Part shown: piece after piece, positions 59,734-64,000 of the stretch
How positions within the stretch are numbered: position 1 is the stretch's first letter
Layout: each line of letters starts with the position of its first letter
Source of the DNA: Agelas oroides
Taxonomy: Eukaryota; Porifera; Demospongiae; Agelasida; Agelasidae
NCBI GenBank assembly: GCA_949130485.1
Contig: OX422184.1
Location: 23,864,917 to 23,928,916, forward strand
Reading direction: 5' to 3'
Length of the DNA stretch: 64,000 bases
Translations under genes and position numbers: made by a program
Notes under the pieces: generated by a model
Seen by the model: only the letters and a program-made list of their open reading frames with translations
What the model was told of the DNA's origin: nothing
Databases searched by the model: none

Positions 59734-59741
59734 GACCTGAA

Positions 59742-61157
59742 ATAGAAGGCTTAAGAGATCAGGATTTTGTGCTGCAAATTTAGCTGAAGTAGAAAGCTTT
59801 AGAGTTCAGAATTTTGTGGTTTCTTAAAAAAGCTTTACCCTCAAGGGAGGAGCCAGACATCAGTTTATCAATCGTGAATAGCAAGGCACGCATTCACCTG
59901 CTTTTTACTCGCGCGTTACTTGCATAATATCAGCCCGGAGCACGGTAGCGCGCTCAATACACGCAATGATTTTATACGTAGGTATATGAACGTGTGACGT
60001 CACGTAAGCGGAAGAATCGCTTTGGGAGGGATGCACTTTGTTTACAACACTTCGAGTTCGCTCACGTAACGTGTGACATCTTAGATACATCCAGAGGCTA
60101 TCAAACCAACGAAGACAAGATGTTCACCACATTTTGTAAAAAAAAAAAGTAATGCATTCCCTGACCCCAGCCCTAACCCTAACCCTAACCCTTTCCCTTA
60201 ACCATTTGGCCAACAAGCAACTTCGGTCGACCAACGCACCAAAATATGGTTAAAGTAACCTAAAACTTTTTGCATAATTATATGAACTGGTATATACGTT
60301 GGCTAGCAGACAAGCTTAGTGTTTCAGCTGCCTGTTTGAAGCTTGATGGGTTGTGAAGGTGGTGATGGATGATTATTTTTCGATTTCCTTAAAAACATAG
60401 ACACTACATGCAAGCGTTCACTGGAACCTTTATCGTATTTCTAATCCTCTGCTGCCTCATCTCATCCCATAAATCAATCCCAGGTCAAGTGATGGTGGGC
60501 TGAAGTAGACGGTCTGGTCTGTGATAGTCTGGGAACATGACTAGGTCTGTGGAGGCATGCATGGATTTTCTGGCACTAGCTAATACATTCCATGTGCACA
60601 CAAAATCCTAATATATCTATAGTTTGCCTATGCAACAGGTGGAGTTTAACTGTGATATTTTCCCTCCCTGAGGGCTAAAAGTGAAATTATTATTATTATT
60701 ATTATTATTATGAGAAACACGCCAACAGTAGGCGCAGATACTACAGTTAGTGTTATTAATTAATTAAGACTCTTCAAAAACTCAGCAACAGTTTGACCAT
60801 TCTCAACCTGATATGGTCCTAGTTGGATATACTTCAGGATATGCTCCCATTTCATATCACATTCAACCCTGTCATCCTTTGTATTATGCCTCCTAATTCT
60901 CCATGTATTTGTAGTTTACACTACACCACATTGCTATACTACAGTACAGAATTTAAATAAAGTTGTGTGTAAACAATATTGAAGTTACTGTAAACACAAT
61001 GGACATGTACAGGTGTGTCTGCAGTAATAACAACAAAGAGGTTCTGGTCTCTGTCTTGTTCCCAGACCCTCAGAAAGACCAAGCCATCTTGTTTCTTGTG
61101 CCTACATTAGAGTTCTGACACAATCCTTTGAGCGTGGTGCTTGCTAGATAAGAAAAC
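59742..61157. other. Spacer with dispersed repeat, no gene
   Basis: Holds a short (CCCTAA)n run at 60171-60192, an ATT microsatellite near 60686-60710, and at 60640-61060 an inverted relative of 18220-18500. No coding region recognised. Confidence 0.5.
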
Positions 61158-61350
61158 GAGGCTAAGGACAAGCCCGCTCCCAGGTGCTTGCTTGAAAAAA
61201 AAACAAGGCTAAGGACAAGCCCAGCTCCCAGGTGCTTGCTTGAAAAGAAATGAGGCTAAGGACAAGCCCCGCTCCCAGGTGCTTGCTTGAAAAGAAACAA
61301 GGATAAGGACAAGCCCCGCTCACAGGTGCTTGCTTGAAAGGAAACAAGGA
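61158..61350. repeat. 47-bp minisatellite, about four units
   Basis: Units share GCTAAGGACAAGCCC, CTCCCAGGTGCTTGCTTGAA and AAGAAA. They create a repetitive minus-strand open frame that is not a gene. Confidence 0.9.
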
Positions 61351-61945
61351 TATAAGGACACTAGTCTGTACTGGTGCTGGTGTGAAACAGACCTTCGTCC
61401 CCCTGCATCAAGACCATGTTTACGCAAGTAAACTACGTAGGGATAATCAAACCTTCTGAGTAGCTACATATTAGCTACTTATGGGCATGCCGCTACATAT
61501 TACTTATAGGCTACTCCTGCAATGTTAGGGGAGCTAGATCACGCCATGGCATACTACATGCAGAATATCATACAATGACATCTCACGTGCTCATGTATAT
61601 AGCTATTTGTAACAAATCCCAAACCAAAAAATGACTCTCAGACTAATAATTGACAGTAGGCATATCTCCTAACGTAATTCTTCTTACTAAGCATTGAAGT
61701 AAGCACAAAGACAGTTGTTTAACTGCATGTATACTGTGTGCATTACAGCAATGAATGACTACACCAAGGGTTATTGAGCTCTTATACATGTATATGTAGC
61801 ACATTCAAGTTAGAGGTCCAAATATTTTGATCCAAGGATCTTCATGAGTGGAATACAAGAGCTATGACAACTTAAGCTCAACTATACTATACTATAATAT
61901 ATTTAGTTATGACTGCAATTTTATACAAATGTCTAAATTGGTGGG
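61351..61945. other. No feature seen
   Basis: Unique-looking AT-rich DNA downstream of the seventh receptor's terminal exon; may include its 3' UTR. Confidence 0.4.
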
Positions 61946-62040
61946 TCATTGTGAGGATGTTTCTGAGCCACTGGCGTCCTTGTCAGACTCAGGGTGCAAG
62001 ACTTTATGAACCAGGTCAGTGGCACCACTATCAGACAGAC
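61946..62040 (-). CDS. R7 terminal tail exon (main exon beyond right edge)
   Basis: Acceptor TTATGCAG, phase-1 exon encoding LSDSGATDLVHKVLHPESDK followed by DASGSETSSQ and TGA at 61946-61948. It keeps the LS start, the GSD-like acidic core and the SETS ending of the other terminal exons but is longer. Confidence 0.65.
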
Positions 62041-62091
62041 CTGCATAAGGAAATTTGTATCATATAATTAGCGTGTACAGCTTCCAGATAT

Positions 62092-62382
62092 CAATGGCGT
62101 AGCAATGCAGTTCGATCTGTGCCTGGGCAATTCGATCCACAGTGAACTAAGGTCAGAGTGCACTCATTGTAGTCACTATGGCTGTAACACCAGCCTTGGA
62201 CACCATAACAATCCTAGTGGCACCCTTGTCAACTGCAAGTGCAAAAAAAATACAGTCTGGGACGATACGTACTCGTCACTCCTTGCCGCGGCCTGGAGTG
62301 CTCACAAGCCACACTGAAAGGGTGTGGCCTGCACAAATCACCGTGCCTGGGCAACTTTGAGATCCTGGCTGCGCCACTGCGA
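62092..62382. mobile_element. Possible hAT MITE inside the R7 tail intron
   Basis: Left end ATGGCGTAGCAATGC and right end ATCCTGGCTGCGCCACTG form an imperfect inverted pair; AGATATCA occurs just outside each end. The phrase GTGCCTGGGCAA appears inside both ends. Confidence 0.45.
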
Positions 62383-63331
62383 GATATCATATACCTATGA
62401 TAGATGAGTAGCTGCCCAAGCTTGAGTGTCATCCAGGCATGACACTGTGCTCTTGAAAGCCCCAAAACACTGCCAGATATCATACCACTATGATAGCCCC
62501 AAATAAATCAGATTGACAAATGTGAGTAGCTGAAGTAAAATTCAAGTTTTAATGATATTCATAGCATTACAGGTGGGTGTGGCTACAACTCATTGCTAAT
62601 GTGTTACTAGTTAGTGATACACTTGCACGTTTGAGTCCTTCCATTGCTATAAAACCTCAATTTCAGTAGAACTTGGATCATGTGACTTACAGTTTGAATT
62701 TTACTTGAACCGCTCACATAATAGAAGCCAGTTGTATATGGTGAAAACGTTTCCTGTATGTGTGTGCATTCTTCTATACATACATGTGTGAATGTATGGG
62801 TGAGGGAAACAAAGTATCCGCAACTTTGTCCCTACCTGCCTGCAATCACATCCATGACAGATTAATGTTTCTTTGCAGTGTAGCAGTAGCTTCTCAGGCT
62901 TGAGTGTGAGGATCCATGCAGGCATGACAATAGATCTAGAATTGTGGTACACCATGCTCTTGAAAGCTTCAACTCAATGTGGATGTTGTAGAGTTGTACA
63001 GTGTTCATAAAATGAAATTTTGCTTATGTGTGTATATACTTCTGTGTGTGTGTAGCCTCTTTCTCAGGCTCCTCCAGCTGTTTCATGAGGCTAGCTGAGG
63101 AGGAGCCTGTGTGTACATATGTTAGGCTTGTTCCAAGGCCCTACCCAGCTTTCCATTGCTTACACATCTACTGCAAGCAATGGGACGCCGGGCAGGGGAA
63201 TGAGGTATATGTGTGACGGTGACAGTGTATTTGGAGAGTTGAAAGTTGGTGGGACATGTCCTTGTGCCTGCATACCCACACACAATCAAAGTGCAACAAT
63301 TTAATAGGTAGTGGGATTAGCTAGTATTTAC

Positions 63332-63397
63332 TTGATTCATCTGTGATGTTCCCAAAGTGAACATGTCTTGAGGTGGGGTGAGTCTCCTGGTGCACGT
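63332..63397 (-). CDS. R7 tail cassette exon (DVHQETHPTS...)
   Basis: 66 nt, acceptor CATGCAG, donor GTAAATAC, phase 1 on both sides. Encodes DVHQETHPTSRHVHFGNITD plus ES. Same length and phase as the DLQL exons of R5 and R6 but little sequence similarity. Called from splice sites and phase, so less certain. Confidence 0.5.
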
Positions 63398-64000
63398 CTG
63401 CATGTGAAAGACGTAAAATACAGAGTTGAAACGTTGGATCTTCCAAACAATGCACTATTTCATGTACCTCGGGGTTAATATGTGTGTATCAATAATTCAT
63501 AAGCGTCAGTTTGCTAGCCACTTTGTTTAACTTCCCAGATCATACATAACTAGCTCTAGCTCTGTTATGCAATACTCAGTTCCCCCTTCATCTGAGACCA
63601 TCTAGCTCCCTCAAGTGTTCTTATCGTCTCCAAGACAATCATACCCACACTTGTGATAATTGTGTGTATTTGCTACCTGAGGTTTCCGCGGAGCTTGCCC
63701 AAGAAGTCCCCACTTAGCTACAGTGTATGCACTTTACGCGGAAACTGTTACAAACCGGTGTGCCCATGCATCCTGTCCCCCAGGCATCTTAAGAAATCCT
63801 TGCTACACAACTGCCTCTATTAACAGCTAGCAAAGATCCTGTTATCACTGCTATATGATAGCACTCTCATATGCCTTCACTGTAAAGAACATGGGGGTCG
63901 TCATGATTACATCAGCTTTGGACAATTTCATTAGCAAAATTCTTTTACCATGACATTTAAACCTACTAAAGCCTAATTGAGTTATTTGAACTTTGGAATC
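63398..64000. other. No feature seen up to the right edge
   Basis: Probably intron of R7; no further tail exon recognised. Confidence 0.35.

Noticed and set aside
60171-60192. Telomere or chromosome end
   Set aside because: Only about three and a half CCCTAA units inside ordinary sequence; the animal telomere repeat is TTAGGG/CCCTAA but this is too short to be more than an interstitial match.
61162-61347. Open frame with repeated PxxFFSSKHLGA-like units
   Set aside because: Product of the 47-bp minisatellite.

Overview
The window looks like gene-sparse, AT-rich animal DNA full of small repeats, most likely from a demosponge (the style and the class C receptor expansion recall Amphimedon; that assignment is inference). 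Its backbone is a minus-strand tandem array of class C G-protein-coupled receptor genes of the metabotropic-glutamate-receptor type. Each has a signal peptide, a Venus-flytrap ligand domain, a nine-cysteine linker and seven membrane segments, all in one very long exon of about 2.7-2.8 kb. For the well-preserved copies a chain of tiny exons follows downstream and encodes the cytoplasmic tail.

Layout from left to right. R1 (1-2619) is open throughout and runs off the left edge. R2 (10158-12942) is the same subfamily, with a single in-frame TGA. A Ty3/gypsy-type retroelement fossil lies at 14.4-17.9 kb. An orphan tail exon (18607-18689) and a short receptor fragment (19280-19568) are remnants of a lost copy, R3. 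R4 (23695-26427, tail exons down to 20731) has one frame break. Between 26.9 and 35.4 kb are a pogo-like MITE, a receptor pseudogene carrying a foreign exon-intron-exon insert (32226-32822) and a 3' receptor fragment (34915-35366). R5 (41354-44093, tail exons down to 35759) has one TGA. R6 (53526-56256, tail exons down to 50062) is the only complete, uninterrupted gene. Two tail exons at 61946-62040 and 63332-63397 belong to a seventh receptor whose main exon lies beyond the right edge.

All tail introns are in phase 1, so the tail exons form a set of mutually compatible cassettes ending in a serine-rich terminus. R1 and R2 keep the Ser-Asp-Gly-Trp element of the glutamate-receptor ligand pocket; R4-R6 have lost it, so the two subfamilies probably sense different ligands.

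Mobile DNA explains most of the remaining sequence: a 5'-truncated LINE, a broken Penelope-like element with a recognisable type I hammerhead ribozyme about 300 bp after its coding region, a DIRS-like fossil, several hAT-type MITEs with 8-bp target duplications (some nested), fold-back elements, minisatellites and short simple repeats. No tRNA, rRNA or CRISPR array was seen, and no convincing plus-strand host gene.
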